Shown here: piece by piece, positions 9,801 to 16,983 of the stretch
Layout: every line of letters begins with the position of its first letter
How positions within the stretch are numbered: the stretch's first letter is position 1
NCBI RefSeq assembly: GCF_002355895.1
Contig: NZ_AP017652.1
Coordinates: forward strand, 777,001-841,000
DNA: 64,000 nucleotides
DNA from: Streptococcus sp. NPS 308
GTDB lineage: Bacteria; Bacillota; Bacilli; Lactobacillales; Streptococcaceae
Reading direction: 5' to 3'
Program-made: the position numbers and the translations under genes
Notes under the pieces: model-generated
The model's input: only the letters and a program-made list of their open reading frames with translations
What the model was told of the DNA's origin: nothing
Database searches by the model: none

Positions 9801-10087
9801 CACAACCACAATCAGATCCAAAACCACAACCACAGCCAGATCCGAAACCACAACTACAATCAGATCCAAAACCACAACCACAGCCAGATCCGAAACCACA
9901 ACCACAACTTCCACCTCAACCAATCGAAGACAAAGTTATCCCAATCAACAAGTTTAGAAATGGTGAGCCTCAAAAAGAATTACCAAACACTGGTACAGAG
10001 GAACTTCCATTCTTATCACTTGCTGCATTTATTGGACTAGCATCGGCTGGATTTGCATTGTCTCAAAAGAAAAGAGAGGAAGACTAA
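3824..10087 (+). CDS. Giant YSIRK/LPXTG cell-wall-anchored adhesin with repeats
   Basis: A 2087-residue surface protein. Residues 1-40 are a YSIRK-type signal peptide (FAIRKISVGVASVLVG). About 41-115 is Thr/Ser/Glu/Val-rich stalk. About 120-215 is a helical, probably coiled-coil region. About 230-740 is a beta-rich non-repetitive part, a likely ligand-binding head, ending in a module with a FPDGTEYDEATQTI motif. About 740-1300 holds He_PIG/Ig-like modules marked by LTYDPDTKTISGTPTSVGEF. About 1302-1940 is the GKDGK-linked repeat region. About 1942-2030 is the Pro-rich wall-spanning part. LPNTG is at 2053-2057, followed by a membrane segment and a KKREED tail. SrtA (63096-63842) is the expected anchoring enzyme. 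Start chosen for the signal peptide and the AGGGAT Shine-Dalgarno. Ligand unknown. The flanking duplication suggests acquisition by recombination. Confidence 0.93.
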   Translation: MKFDKRKRFAIRKISVGVASVLVGLFFVGSMVNAPQVNASELKSEEGVEVNKGVEERSTKEVTSEEISVPEPYRAPATFVAPTTENDSTVVSTTESTTEVTVKETEKTTVAIAPSTAPLAEKKAELKVDEKEVPETEAKPEVDAILQPLKEQLNNSILEAKAVNQEAEKQEAKLDDSESKKVLSDALQASKAELVVAQQLSEKAQLTKADLELSIGRLQSAIESVYTEMKRSGHSGFVSYMLADNASTPSDGKTPYMTIENYSGFHTLIHNGTTVEVRYKMGLTRITSDEVELSQGAKDLGLTYDPVGEYVYGTLNLNGGIPSGTYDIGLVSKTNPNVKATLPLTITKPHSYALSTLSNDRFDLSASKANDYYDQATGDMGENNTRVNKYTIPTTPFGYYLTPGYSDNTPVTVADAKPDTPKYNTELGLYVADDSRVTAFPSTPVLLERIERLDTTPEVEYELAVTGDPYGKFYSDENWMVHDPNRTPYRLRFTKLPAQQGTFTIKFKTIDKLGQERIFNVELTTEERSKATTDDANGFYLTNADVKFTPNTKTAVLNKEGIVSVPRSDKEQTIGKIELNKVNAKVKPVRFPDGTEYDEATQTIKKKAGVKLAPGKYNFEVRAIDGHFGDNAPNRVFQFEVTDVISPIDHQVWKEGEKFPSIPVTLEGGSTIANIRVTTNSGDTYATVSSDNITKTLEGYGVLQTTENKTARVEVDYYNADGGISTTFTTFTFEVKPRDGIGVDLDVTNHEQTIKEGEKFKDMVITHTDGATLKVDTAALPKGTRYNKATKTIAGKGLVEGTYRIKVIAEKDGQAVQKYVTLTVLPGPLHAENYTREVTVGDEIDPIEIAIPNRAEFSGDIRGELGLNYDYNTKILSGTTNSVGTKTYTYKLKRGLEEATGTITITVKPRPITVNSGEQTVEVGTPITNFVIQPSERADIGYIRYGTFEAGIQNLPSGLTYDPDTKTISGTPTSVGEFTVNYIAYYKGLENDTAQGTFKLTVTKKPIQVTGGETEVQVLTKMTPVKVEASEGATISVDLNDYSKPSNPLTGKYPSILPEGVTYDESTHTFSGTPKKLGIYRIPVKARYENFYGNDQADGEVVIKVTESPVAIEISNKEQTVTVGDAITPAVVTHNNLSTVTMKTPYGLVEESEINAIIAEYGLTYDPATKTFTGKPTKAGTFTIRMQATNAAEVGGASAIDTFTLTVNPKAEKGLDLKVSGGRQLVQLGKAITDITLTHTPGSELTLDETSLPAGVTFDAATKTISGTPTAVGSYTAKATATLDGKSVSKDVIIDVVDIKDGKDGKDGKSPVVTVKDNEDGTHTVKVVNPDGTTTETVIKNGKDGKTPTVTVKDNQDGTHTVKVVNPNGTTTETVIKNGKDGKTPTVTVKDNQDGTHTVKVVNPDGETTETIIKDGKNPSVTTKRGEDSEGNTGTWVITHDPAGTETGRTFVKDGKDGKDGKDGKSPVVTVKDNEDGTHTVKVVNPDGTTTETVIKNSKDGKTPTVTVKDNQDGTHTVKVVNPDGETTETIIKDGKNPSVTTKRGEDSEGNTGTWVITHDPAGTETGRTFVKDGKDGKDGKSPVVTVKDNEDGTHTVKVVNPDGTTTETVIKNGKDGKTPTVTVKDNQDGTHTVKVVNPGGETTETIIKDGKNPSVTTERGEDSEGNTGTWVITHNPAGTETGRTFVKDGKDGKDGKSPVVTVKDNQDGTHTVKVVNPDGTTTETVIKNGKDGKTPTVTVKDNQDGTHTVKVVNPDGETTETIIKDGKNPSVTTERGEDSEGNTGTWVITHNPAGTETGRTFVKDGKDGKDGKTPTITIESGKDEEGRSGVWVIVRDSEGNITSRNFIRDGKDGKTPKVRTESGKDKEGNTGVWVITEDGDGKETSRTFVRDGKDGKTPSITTEPGKNKEGQSGYWIIIKDGEGKETNRIFIRDCGCPKKEDPKPKPQPDPKPQPQPDPKPQPQPDPKPQPQPDPKPQPQPDPKPQPQPDPKPQPQSDPKPQPQPDPKPQLQSDPKPQPQPDPKPQPQLPPQPIEDKVIPINKFRNGEPQKELPNTGTEELPFLSLAAFIGLASAGFALSQKKREED
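7727..9640 (+). repeat. Modular tandem repeats in the adhesin (A-B-C super-repeats, then D modules)
   Basis: Four copies of a super-repeat begin with the same KSPVVTVKDN module. The marker tcaccagtcg lies at 7751, 8219, 8567 and 8915, giving steps of 468, 348 and 348 bp. Each 348-bp unit is three modules of about 37-40 residues: A (KSPVVTVKDN), B (KTPTVTVKDNQDGTH) and C (NPSVTT...GTWVITH), joined by KDGK linkers. The first copy has one extra 111-bp B module and one extra 9-bp KDG. Three diverged D modules (KTPxITxxxGKDxEG...) follow from about 9258. Copies are nearly identical in DNA, so copy number should vary by recombination. Confidence 0.93.
9646..9918 (+). repeat. 24-bp DPKPQPQP proline-rich tandem repeat
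   Basis: About eleven 24-bp units encoding DPKPQPQP, with QS, QL and KP variants, lead to the sorting signal. Such Pro-rich stretches span the peptidoglycan. Just before it (about residues 1935-1937) is a Cys-Gly-Cys, unusual in a secreted streptococcal protein. Confidence 0.93.
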
Positions 10088-10132
10088 TCATACTGTCTTT
10101 GTTAACAAAAGTCAGATCAATTTGAATAGTTT

Positions 10133-10163
10133 AAAAGAGAGAACAAAAATTCTCTCTTTTGTG
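10133..10163. terminator. Terminator after the adhesin, bidirectional
   Basis: Perfect 10-bp stem AAAAGAGAGA / TCTCTCTTTT with an 8-nt loop. T-runs on both strands let it end the adhesin transcript and the convergent slrA transcript. Confidence 0.85.
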
Positions 10164-10208
10164 TTGTTATATAGGGGAAAAATACATTTTAAAAAGGCTC
10201 TTTGTCAA

Positions 10209-10649
10209 CTGTTGATGGCTTATTCTTTGCTGAAATCGTAGTCTTTCACCACTTTGATACTATCAATGGTGATAGCAGACGTTGGTTTGTCTTTCTCATC
10301 TTTTTCAGCCTTGGCAATCTTGTCAACAATATCCATGCCATCGATGACTTGACCAAAGACAGGGTGTTTGCCGTCTAGACTTGGATTTCCGCCCTCTTTA
10401 TAGGCTTCGATGATTTTTTTTGGATACTTGCTGGTAGGGAGTTTAGCAGAAATATCTGTCGAGTTTTGGTTGATGAAGAATTGGCTACCGTTGGTATTTG
10501 GTTGACCAGTATTAGCCATAGCAAGTGCTCCTCGGATATTGTATAGGTAAGGAGAGATTTCATTTTTAAAACCAGTTCCAGTATCCTTGGTATTATCCTT
10601 ACCATGCCAGATAGATTGGCCTCCCGTACCATTTCCTTTTGGATCTCCA
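10209..10649. repeat. Right copy of the 441-bp direct repeat (inside intact slrA)
   Basis: Same orientation and same length as 2098-2538, about 91 percent identical by hand count. It covers the 3' end of slrA plus 11 bases beyond the stop. Confidence 0.92.
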
Positions 10650-11026
10650 CCTTGAATCATAAAGCCATCTATTACACGATGGAAGGTAACGCCATTGTAG
10701 TAACCTTCTTTAGCGTGAGTTAGGAAATTTTCAACTGCTAGAGGAGCTAATTTTGGAAAGAGTTTGATACGAATATCACCTTGACTTGTGTGAAGGATAG
10801 CTTCAGCCTCATCTTCAGCTACTTCCTTAGAAAGTTGAGGGAAGTTAGCATTTTCATTTGTTAAGGCGTCTTTCAAATCTTTGGCAGCCTGAGCAGCTGC
10901 TTTTGAGCTTTCTTCTGCTGAGATACTAGAGTCGACATACTCATCGCCACGGAGACCACGTTGGATACTAGTACATCCAGCAAGGGCTACAGTTGATAGT
11001 AAAAGAAGGGTTGCTAGTTTTTTCAT
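10220..11026 (-). CDS. slrA: Lipoprotein cyclophilin-type peptidyl-prolyl isomerase SlrA
   Basis: A 268-residue exported lipoprotein. The signal peptide ends in the lipobox VALAGC (Cys18). A helical spacer (about 35-75) and a cyclophilin domain (about 80-265) follow, with [17 protein letters not shown], the GSQFFI-type core NGSQFFIN and [12 protein letters not shown]. In the pneumococcus SlrA is a surface rotamase that catalyses prolyl isomerisation and affects colonisation. It is divergent from rpsP, which is the normal neighbour. A GAGAGG Shine-Dalgarno precedes the ATG. Its 3' part is duplicated at 2098-2538. Confidence 0.93.
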   Translation of the reverse strand: MKKLATLLLLSTVALAGCTSIQRGLRGDEYVDSSISAEESSKAAAQAAKDLKDALTNENANFPQLSKEVAEDEAEAILHTSQGDIRIKLFPKLAPLAVENFLTHAKEGYYNGVTFHRVIDGFMIQGGDPKGNGTGGQSIWHGKDNTKDTGTGFKNEISPYLYNIRGALAMANTGQPNTNGSQFFINQNSTDISAKLPTSKYPKKIIEAYKEGGNPSLDGKHPVFGQVIDGMDIVDKIAKAEKDEKDKPTSAITIDSIKVVKDYDFSKE

Positions 11027-11148
11027 TGTTTTCCTCTCAAAAATTCATTTCTACCATTGTACCCTAAAAGGGAGGTGATTTCAAATGTTAATGATTTTAC
11101 TAAAAATTTCTAGTAGTTAAAAAATCAAAACTCTGTCAAGTTTTTTTC

Positions 11149-11204
11149 TTGACAGATGTCAAAAATCTGCTATAATAGAACATGTGCTAAATAGCTCAGC
11201 TATT
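11149..11204 (+). promoter_or_regulatory. rpsP-khpA promoter and leader hairpin
   Basis: Consensus sigma-A promoter: TTGACA at 11149-11154, 16-bp spacer, TATAAT at 11171-11176. The leader begins with a small perfect inverted repeat AAATAGCT-C-AGCTATTT (11188-11204), possibly a 5' stabilising hairpin. Confidence 0.85.
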
Positions 11205-11242
11205 TCACCGAAATAAAAAAATAAGAAAAGAGACATTAAAAA

Positions 11243-11515
11243 ATGGCAGTTAAAATCCGTTTGACTCGTATGGGTTCTAAGAAAAAACCTTTCTACCGTA
11301 TCAACGTAGCAGACTCACGTTCACCACGTGACGGACGTTTCATCGAAACAGTTGGTACTTACAACCCACTTGTTGCTGAAAACCAAGTAACTTTGAAAGA
11401 AGACCGCGTTCTTGCATGGTTGGCTGATGGAGCTCAACCTTCAGATACAGTTCGCAACATCCTTTCAAAAGAAGGCGTATTGAAAAAATTCCACGATTCT
11501 AAATTCTCAAAATAA
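11243..11515 (+). CDS. rpsP: 30S ribosomal protein S16
   Basis: A 90-residue protein with the S16 pattern [20 protein letters not shown] and [12 protein letters not shown] at the N-terminus. It is needed for assembly of the 5' domain of the 30S subunit. First gene of the rpsP-khpA operon, behind a consensus promoter. Codon use is strongly biased, as expected for a ribosomal gene. Confidence 0.98.
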   Translation: MAVKIRLTRMGSKKKPFYRINVADSRSPRDGRFIETVGTYNPLVAENQVTLKEDRVLAWLADGAQPSDTVRNILSKEGVLKKFHDSKFSK

Positions 11516-11534
11516 GTTTAAAGTAGGTTGACAG

Positions 11535-11774
11535 ATGGATACGATTGAAAATCTCATTATTGCGATTGTGAAACCTTTGATTTCACAACCTGATGCCTTA
11601 ACTATCAAGATTGAAGACACACCAGAGTTTTTGGAGTATCACTTGGATCTTGACCAAAGCGATGTCGGTCGTGTTATCGGTCGTAAGGGTCGCACTATCT
11701 CAGCGATAAGAACGATTGTCTACTCTGTCCCAACTGAAGACAAAAAAGTAAGAATCGTTATCGATGAAAAATAA
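11535..11774 (+). CDS. khpA: KH-domain RNA-binding protein KhpA
   Basis: A 79-residue single KH domain with the GxxG loop seen as [14 protein letters not shown]. In pneumococcus KhpA pairs with KhpB (EloR/Jag), binds RNA and controls cell elongation and division. It lies 19 bp after rpsP, the conserved arrangement, and is followed by a terminator. Confidence 0.95.
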   Translation: MDTIENLIIAIVKPLISQPDALTIKIEDTPEFLEYHLDLDQSDVGRVIGRKGRTISAIRTIVYSVPTEDKKVRIVIDEK

Positions 11775-11803
11775 AAAAGCGGGACAGATGTCTCGCTTTT
11801 TTG
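11773..11803 (+). terminator. Terminator of rpsP-khpA
   Basis: A-rich stem with GCG/CGC and GACA/TGTC pairs, one bulge and a T6 run, starting in the khpA stop codon. The next gene starts only 14 bp later, so some readthrough into it is likely. Confidence 0.8.
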
Positions 11804-11816
11804 TGAGGAGGAGAAG

Positions 11817-12152
11817 ATGAAGGATTTAACCTTTAGACAATTACAAGCTTACTTACTCGAACATTACCAGCAATCTCGAACTGAGGAAGGCCTCTTTATC
11901 AAGCTAGTGGAGGAAGTCGGAGAAGTAGCCGAGGTCTTGAATGGGCGCTCTGGTAGAAAAGAGGGTGTCCAGGACTCAAATGAGGAACTAGCCAAAGAAC
12001 TGGCAGATATTATTCACTACACTGTCGCAATTGCGGCCATCAACGATATTGACCTAACCAAAACCATCTTTGACAAAGATAAGAAGGCTGCCATTAAGTA
12101 CCAACATGAACGAGATTTGGAAGGATTTTTGGAAAACCTCCAAGAGAACTAG
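11817..12152 (+). CDS. MazG-like nucleotide pyrophosphohydrolase
   Basis: A 111-residue all-helical protein with the MazG/HisE signature: the first metal-binding set EEVGEVAE at about residues 34-41 and the second KELADIIH about 25 residues later (ExxE ... ExxD). These enzymes hydrolyse nucleoside triphosphates or related substrates to monophosphate and pyrophosphate and act as house-cleaning enzymes. Single-domain length fits the short MazG-like group; exact substrate unknown. A GAGGAGG Shine-Dalgarno precedes the ATG. Confidence 0.85.
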   Translation: MKDLTFRQLQAYLLEHYQQSRTEEGLFIKLVEEVGEVAEVLNGRSGRKEGVQDSNEELAKELADIIHYTVAIAAINDIDLTKTIFDKDKKAAIKYQHERDLEGFLENLQEN

Positions 12153-12225
12153 GAGTAATCTCTTTTCACTAATATGAAAGGTGTCTCCTAGCTTACGCTA
12201 GCTAGTAAGAAAGAATGAGAAAGCA

Positions 12226-12684
12226 ATGAAACCAGAGGATTATGCATGGAATGAGTTTGAACGAACTGCCTATAAGACTAAAATGAATCACCTACCCAGT
12301 CCTTACAAAGTTGCCATTTGGGACGACTCTGAGAAAAGATTGGAACTAGAACAAATACTGGATAGACTTCCTCAGAAAGAACTAGCTCGATGGGCATTAG
12401 AGAACTCGCGAGATTTCTTATCTTTAATTGATATCGGTGATGAAGGTGAGAAAAATAAAATAATTCGGCAAGCTTATGAGGCTTTTGATGCACGATTGAG
12501 AAATGAGTTCTCACCTCATGAGTTGAGAAAAGCAGGTTTCGCAGCAAATCTCCTCTCTAAAAATGCCCAAAATCAAATCGCTAAGTACGCTGCCAGAGTC
12601 TTTGTACAAGCTATTTCAACAGCCCATATGAGAGGACACGGCATCGTTTCCGCGGATTATGCTATCAAAGTAAGGAATCTCTAA
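12226..12684 (+). CDS. Imm5-like putative immunity protein, shortened by an internal stop
   Basis: A 152-residue helical protein ending in a stretch typical of the Imm5-like family: KNAQNQIAKYAARVFVQAIS, then TAHMRGHGIVSADYAIK. Members of this family are predicted immunity proteins of polymorphic toxins, but no toxin gene is seen nearby. The TAA at 12682-12684 cuts the frame. The same frame continues without further stops for 34 codons to TGA at 12787 and encodes a plausible C-terminal helix. The protein is therefore probably a truncated form. Family call is from memory of the conserved C-terminal pattern. Confidence 0.65.
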   Translation: MKPEDYAWNEFERTAYKTKMNHLPSPYKVAIWDDSEKRLELEQILDRLPQKELARWALENSRDFLSLIDIGDEGEKNKIIRQAYEAFDARLRNEFSPHELRKAGFAANLLSKNAQNQIAKYAARVFVQAISTAHMRGHGIVSADYAIKVRNL

Positions 12685-12789
12685 GAGGCAGACAAGTTAG
12701 AACTTGTGAGAAAAGAACGAGAAAAGCAGATCAGACTGGCTGACTCCTTTATAGGCAATGAAAAAGAATTTATCATCTTGAAAGAGTGA
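12685..12789 (+). pseudogene. C-terminal remainder of the Imm5-like gene after the nonsense codon
   Basis: In frame with the preceding gene, this stretch reads EADKLELVRKEREKQIRLAD and continues to an IILKE end and TGA. The charged helical composition and the position suit the last helix of the Imm5-like protein. It has no start codon or ribosome site of its own. Confidence 0.6.
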
Positions 12790-12807
12790 TAGTGGGAATA
12801 AAATACT

Positions 12808-12836
12808 AATCCTAGAAATAGCATCTAGGATTTTAC
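12808..12836 (+). terminator. Terminator upstream of the DMT transporter gene
   Basis: Stem AATCCTAGA / TCTAGGATT with loop aatagca and four T. Weak T-run. Confidence 0.65.
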
Positions 12837-12917
12837 TATGCTAAAATGGAAAGACAGTCTCAAAATTTCTAGTTGATTTATCTTGAGAATAGCTACTTTT
12901 AAAGGGAGTAACAATCT

Positions 12918-13820
12918 ATGAACGAGAAAACAAAAGCTTACCTAGCAGCCTTATCCTTTTCAGCAATCATTGGATTTTCTTTTTTATTTACAAAGATTGC
13001 TTTAGGCTATGCCAGTCCTCTCACCAACTTAGCGCATCGCTATACAATCGCTGCTCTGGTATTGGTCATCCTTCATCAAACCAAACTTATCAAAGTGAGT
13101 TTAAGTAGAAAAGATATTCTTTCTATTCTTCCTATGAGTCTTTTCTATCCACTTCTCTTTTTTATTTTTCAATCCTTTGCTTTACAGTATATATCGTCTT
13201 CTGAAGCGGGAATTTTACAAGCGCTTGTCCCGATTTTTACTCTCCTTTTGGCATCGGTCTTTCTCAAGGAAAAGACAAGTTTGCTGCAAAAGTTCTTTTT
13301 AATTTTATCCGTAGCAGGAGTAGTTTTCATCTTCCTTAGTAAAGGAGCAAACTTTAGCACTGAAACTGCTAGCTTGGGCTTTCTCTTGATGTTGGGATCT
13401 GTTCTCGCCAATGCGATAAACAATATCCTCAGCAAGTCCAAAGGAGGTCGCTATCGGGCTATGGATATGACAGCTGTTGTGATATTTGTTGGCTTCGTCA
13501 CCTTTAATACGTTGAGTCTGACCTCTCACTATCTAGAGGGGAATATATTAGCTTACTTTGCGCCGTTTGGACAGCTGCCCTATCTGCTTTCCATCCTCTA
13601 TTTGGGAATTTTAGCCTCTATCGTGACTGGTAGTCTTTCTATCTATGCTATCGTTCGCCTCGGCGCATCAACCGTCAGTGTCTTTGGCAATCTTGGAACA
13701 GTTTTGACCATTCTAGCCGGAGCTCTTATCCTCCACGAACCGATTTATAGATACCATGTGATAGGAGCAACTTTGATTATTGCTGGAATTTTAGGCATGA
13801 ATCTGATGAGAAGAAAGTAA
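12918..13820 (+). CDS. DMT-superfamily (EamA) transporter
   Basis: A 300-residue membrane protein with about ten hydrophobic segments in two related halves, the EamA layout. The N-terminal half has SAIIGFSFLFTKIAL and the C-terminal half ends ILAGALILHEPIYRYHVIGA, a typical second EamA repeat. Such carriers usually export amino acids or other metabolites; the substrate here is unknown. It stands alone, with a GGGAG Shine-Dalgarno and a preceding terminator. Confidence 0.88.
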   Translation: MNEKTKAYLAALSFSAIIGFSFLFTKIALGYASPLTNLAHRYTIAALVLVILHQTKLIKVSLSRKDILSILPMSLFYPLLFFIFQSFALQYISSSEAGILQALVPIFTLLLASVFLKEKTSLLQKFFLILSVAGVVFIFLSKGANFSTETASLGFLLMLGSVLANAINNILSKSKGGRYRAMDMTAVVIFVGFVTFNTLSLTSHYLEGNILAYFAPFGQLPYLLSILYLGILASIVTGSLSIYAIVRLGASTVSVFGNLGTVLTILAGALILHEPIYRYHVIGATLIIAGILGMNLMRRK

Positions 13821-13969
13821 AGATTGCTTAGCAGTCTTTCTCTTTATCTAAATAATGCAGAAAATTCAAAATTTTTAATGAAATTAAGTTTAAAAAACGA
13901 TGATTTTAATATAGCATGTTAAAATAGATAAAAAGAATACTACTAGGATAAAGAGGAGAGAGTGTAAAA

Positions 13970-14827
13970 ATGAAGCAAAATGATATAGCTGAAGCTATTG
14001 CTTTTTATAACAGAAAACCCGAGATGTTGAAACGTCACCTTATAGCAGTCGTAGATTGTGATTTGGTTGTTTATCATCGTCCTGGAAACGCAAGTAAAGG
14101 GCATATTATTTTTTATCATGGAGCTTGTGGCCGTAGTCAGATGTGGGCCCACCAGTATGATGCTTTTGATGGATTTGACCTTTACTTTGTCAATGTTAGA
14201 GGGCAGGGTGAATCACCTATGAAAGTTGGCCTACCCGACTTGGAAGGCGCTGTTCAAGATATAGATGCCATTTTGTCCTATTTCCAGTTGGATAAGGTGA
14301 TATTGGTTGGTCATTCTTGGGGAGGAAATCCACTTCAAGAGTATACCTATCGCCATCCAGAAAGAGTCCTAGCCTTGGTCATGGTAGATAGTTGGGGACA
14401 GCATCGATACCTATCAGAGAAAGAAAGAGGTCGAATCAAATATAGTTCTCTTATGTACAAAACGATTCCTTGGAAGGTGATTGCTGATAAAAACTCAAAA
14501 ATGTGTACCGATAACCCTATCACAAGAGAATTGGTCAAGACTGCCATTATAGAAACAGGGCGAGATGTTTTCTTGAACCTTGGAATCACAGGTTTCTTGG
14601 CAGTCCATGAGATAGAAGGATATAAAGGAAATTCTCCCATGCTATTAGTAAGAGGAGAAAACGATTTTCCCAAACACCTAAAAATAATCTATGATGGTAT
14701 CATTGCTCTAAATCCCAATGCGCGTCAAGTAACGATTTCAGACAGCAAACACCAACCGATGAATGACCACCCTAAAGAGTTTAATCAGATAGTTGGTGAT
14801 TTTTTTGAAGAAGTAGTAGCCTTGTAA
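13970..14827 (+). CDS. Alpha/beta hydrolase
   Basis: A 285-residue cytoplasmic alpha/beta-hydrolase-fold protein. Visible are the oxyanion-side HGACGRSQMW, the nucleophile elbow GHSWGG (Ser near residue 109), an acidic residue in RGEND and the catalytic His in DSKHQP near the end. The complete triad suggests an active esterase, lipase or peptidase-like enzyme; substrate unknown. AGAGGAGAGAG provides the ribosome site. An unrelated hydrolase follows 98 bp later. Confidence 0.85.
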   Translation: MKQNDIAEAIAFYNRKPEMLKRHLIAVVDCDLVVYHRPGNASKGHIIFYHGACGRSQMWAHQYDAFDGFDLYFVNVRGQGESPMKVGLPDLEGAVQDIDAILSYFQLDKVILVGHSWGGNPLQEYTYRHPERVLALVMVDSWGQHRYLSEKERGRIKYSSLMYKTIPWKVIADKNSKMCTDNPITRELVKTAIIETGRDVFLNLGITGFLAVHEIEGYKGNSPMLLVRGENDFPKHLKIIYDGIIALNPNARQVTISDSKHQPMNDHPKEFNQIVGDFFEEVVAL

Positions 14828-14925
14828 GATAGAACCTATCCAACTTGTGAAAATCCCTGGAACGTGATAGAATAAAGGATAAGGGTTTTTAATAAATCAT
14901 TGTTATAGAATGAGTGGATTTCTTT

Positions 14926-15714
14926 ATGAAGCGGTTTGAAGTAACTACAAAAATTGGCAGTCTCTCTGTTACTTATAAAAAGAAAAAGAAAGTGCTTGTT
15001 TGTCTAAATGGCGCAGGTTTGCTACCAAGTTATGAAAATTTTTCACTTATACTTGAAAAACTTCCTTCCACAATTGGTTATTTGACAATTGATTTTCCAA
15101 ACACAGGTAGGAGTCCGATTCATGACCAATCTGGAAAAAATCTGGACAATTTTGTAGACGCGGTTTATGAAGTACTTGAAAAATTGGCGATTTCTGAATA
15201 TATACTTTGTGTACATAGTTTGAGTGGAATTTTGGCTTGCAAATTGATGAGCAAATCAATTAAGTGTCAGGCTTTAGTAGCAATTGAACCAACAACTAAA
15301 AAAGTAATGTTTTCTGATTTTTCAGAAAATCCTTATCCAGAAATGGAAGAGCAGATGAGACTGATTGAAGAGTGTGGCCCCGAAGTCTATTTTAAGAACA
15401 TAACTCAAGCAGCATTTAGCTCTGAAACTAATGAAGAAATCTGGGATTTAGTGCAAGAAAAAGATTCAGAGTTGGAAAGACAAGTTCCAGAATTTCATAT
15501 ATATTGTGAGATTACTGAGAAAGATTTTGAGAATGTATCTATAGAAGCTCATATTCCCGTTTTTATTTTTTGTCAGGCTTATAGAGAAAAAGAGTACAGA
15601 GAATCAGAGTATTGGACTTCCAATACTAAGCTCATTTTAGGAGGGAATCACCATTATTTACAATGGTCAGAATCAGAAAAAATTGCAGCCATCATTCGAG
15701 AATTGTCAGAATAA
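14926..15714 (+). CDS. Alpha/beta hydrolase-like protein
   Basis: A protein of about 262 residues of alpha/beta-hydrolase type: NGAGLLPSYEN near the start, nucleophile elbow VHSLSG, and a C-terminal GNHHYLQWSE that would carry the catalytic His. Closest in style to streptococcal proteins annotated as alpha/beta hydrolase; substrate unknown. The start is uncertain. A GTG at 14914 would add four residues, but neither start has a good Shine-Dalgarno, and a possible -10 (TAGAAT at 14906) lies very near. Lower GC than the flanking rimM-trmD suggests an accessory gene. Confidence 0.75.
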   Translation: MKRFEVTTKIGSLSVTYKKKKKVLVCLNGAGLLPSYENFSLILEKLPSTIGYLTIDFPNTGRSPIHDQSGKNLDNFVDAVYEVLEKLAISEYILCVHSLSGILACKLMSKSIKCQALVAIEPTTKKVMFSDFSENPYPEMEEQMRLIEECGPEVYFKNITQAAFSSETNEEIWDLVQEKDSELERQVPEFHIYCEITEKDFENVSIEAHIPVFIFCQAYREKEYRESEYWTSNTKLILGGNHHYLQWSESEKIAAIIRELSE

Positions 15715-15744
15715 GATGGAAAGAAGGAGAGTACAGGAGACAAG

Positions 15745-16263
15745 ATGAACTACTTTAATGTTGGGAAAATCGTTAATACGCAGGGTCTACAGGGTGAGAT
15801 GCGAGTCTTGTCTGTGACAGATTTTGCCGAAGAACGATTTAAAAAGGGAGCAGAGCTTGCTTTATTTGATGAAAAAGATCAGTTTGTCCAAACAGTGACC
15901 ATCGCAAGTCACCGCAAGCATAAGAACTTTGACATTATCAAATTCAAAGACATGTACCATATCAATGCGATTGAAAAGTACAAGGGCTATAGTCTCAAGG
16001 TCGCTGAGGAAGATTTGAACGATTTAGATGATGGTGAATTCTACTATCACGAGATTATCGGTTTGGAAGTTTACGAGGGAGACAACTTGATAGGAACTAT
16101 CAAGGAAATTCTACAACCAGGAGCCAATGATGTCTGGGTGGTCAAGCGAAAAGGTAAGCGAGATTTGCTTTTACCTTACATTCCTCCAGTAGTTCTCAAT
16201 GTTGATATTCCAAACAAACGGGTTGATGTGGACATCTTAGAAGGGTTAGATGATGAAGATTGA
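15745..16263 (+). CDS. rimM: Ribosome maturation factor RimM
   Basis: A 172-residue protein with the RimM N-terminal barrel ([20 protein letters not shown]) and the PRC-barrel half ([14 protein letters not shown] ... [13 protein letters not shown]). It binds S19 in the 30S head and helps 16S processing. It overlaps trmD by 14 bp, the usual rimM-trmD arrangement. Confidence 0.97.
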   Translation: MNYFNVGKIVNTQGLQGEMRVLSVTDFAEERFKKGAELALFDEKDQFVQTVTIASHRKHKNFDIIKFKDMYHINAIEKYKGYSLKVAEEDLNDLDDGEFYYHEIIGLEVYEGDNLIGTIKEILQPGANDVWVVKRKGKRDLLLPYIPPVVLNVDIPNKRVDVDILEGLDDED

Positions 16264-16972
16264 TATTTTAACCCTCTTTCCTGAGATGTTTTCTCCGCTG
16301 GAACACTCGATTGTTGGGAAGGCTCGAGAAAAAGGGCTCTTGGATATCCAGTATCATAATTTTAGAGAATACGCTGAAAAGGCCCGTCACGTCGACGATG
16401 AACCATATGGAGGCGGTCAGGGGATGTTGCTCCGAGCCCAACCTATTTTCGATGCCTTTGATGCAATTAAAAAGAAAAATCCCCGCGTCATTCTTCTTGA
16501 TCCTGCAGGTAAAAAGTTCGATCAAGCTTACGCTGAGGATTTGGCTCAAGAAGAGGAACTGATCTTTATCTGTGGTCACTACGAAGGGTATGACGAGCGC
16601 ATCAAGACCTTGGTAACCGATGAAATTTCCCTAGGAGATTATGTCTTGACTGGTGGTGAATTGGCAGCCATGACCATGATTGATGCGACCGTGCGCTTGA
16701 TACCAGAAGTGATTGGTAAGGAGTCTAGCCACCAGGATGATAGCTTTTCTTCAGGTCTTCTCGAATATCCTCAGTATACACGCCCTTATGACTATAGAGG
16801 CATGGTCGTGCCAGATGTGCTCATGAGTGGGCACCATGAAAAGATTCGCCAGTGGCGGCTCTATGAGAGTCTAAAGAAAACCTACGAGCGCAGACCTGAC
16901 CTGCTAGAAAACTATCAACTGACAGCCGAAGAAGAAAAGATGCTGGCTGAAATCAAAGAAAACAAAGAATAA
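16250..16972 (+). CDS. trmD: tRNA (guanine-N1)-methyltransferase TrmD
   Basis: A 240-residue SPOUT-fold methyltransferase that makes m1G37 in tRNAs reading CNN and some other codons, preventing +1 frameshifts. Knot motifs are clear: [11 protein letters not shown] and [15 protein letters not shown]-terminal [13 protein letters not shown] is the family start. It overlaps rimM by 14 bp. Confidence 0.98.
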   Translation: MMKIDILTLFPEMFSPLEHSIVGKAREKGLLDIQYHNFREYAEKARHVDDEPYGGGQGMLLRAQPIFDAFDAIKKKNPRVILLDPAGKKFDQAYAEDLAQEEELIFICGHYEGYDERIKTLVTDEISLGDYVLTGGELAAMTMIDATVRLIPEVIGKESSHQDDSFSSGLLEYPQYTRPYDYRGMVVPDVLMSGHHEKIRQWRLYESLKKTYERRPDLLENYQLTAEEEKMLAEIKENKE

Positions 16973-16983
16973 AGGAGAACCTT

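Noticed and set aside
7727..9918. Regular direct repeats that could suggest a CRISPR array
   Set aside because: They are in-frame protein-coding modules without unique spacers, and no cas genes are present.
7751..9923. Long open frames on the minus strand opposite the adhesin repeats
   Set aside because: They mirror the repeat periodicity and codon bias of the plus-strand protein, have low-complexity products and no ribosome sites.
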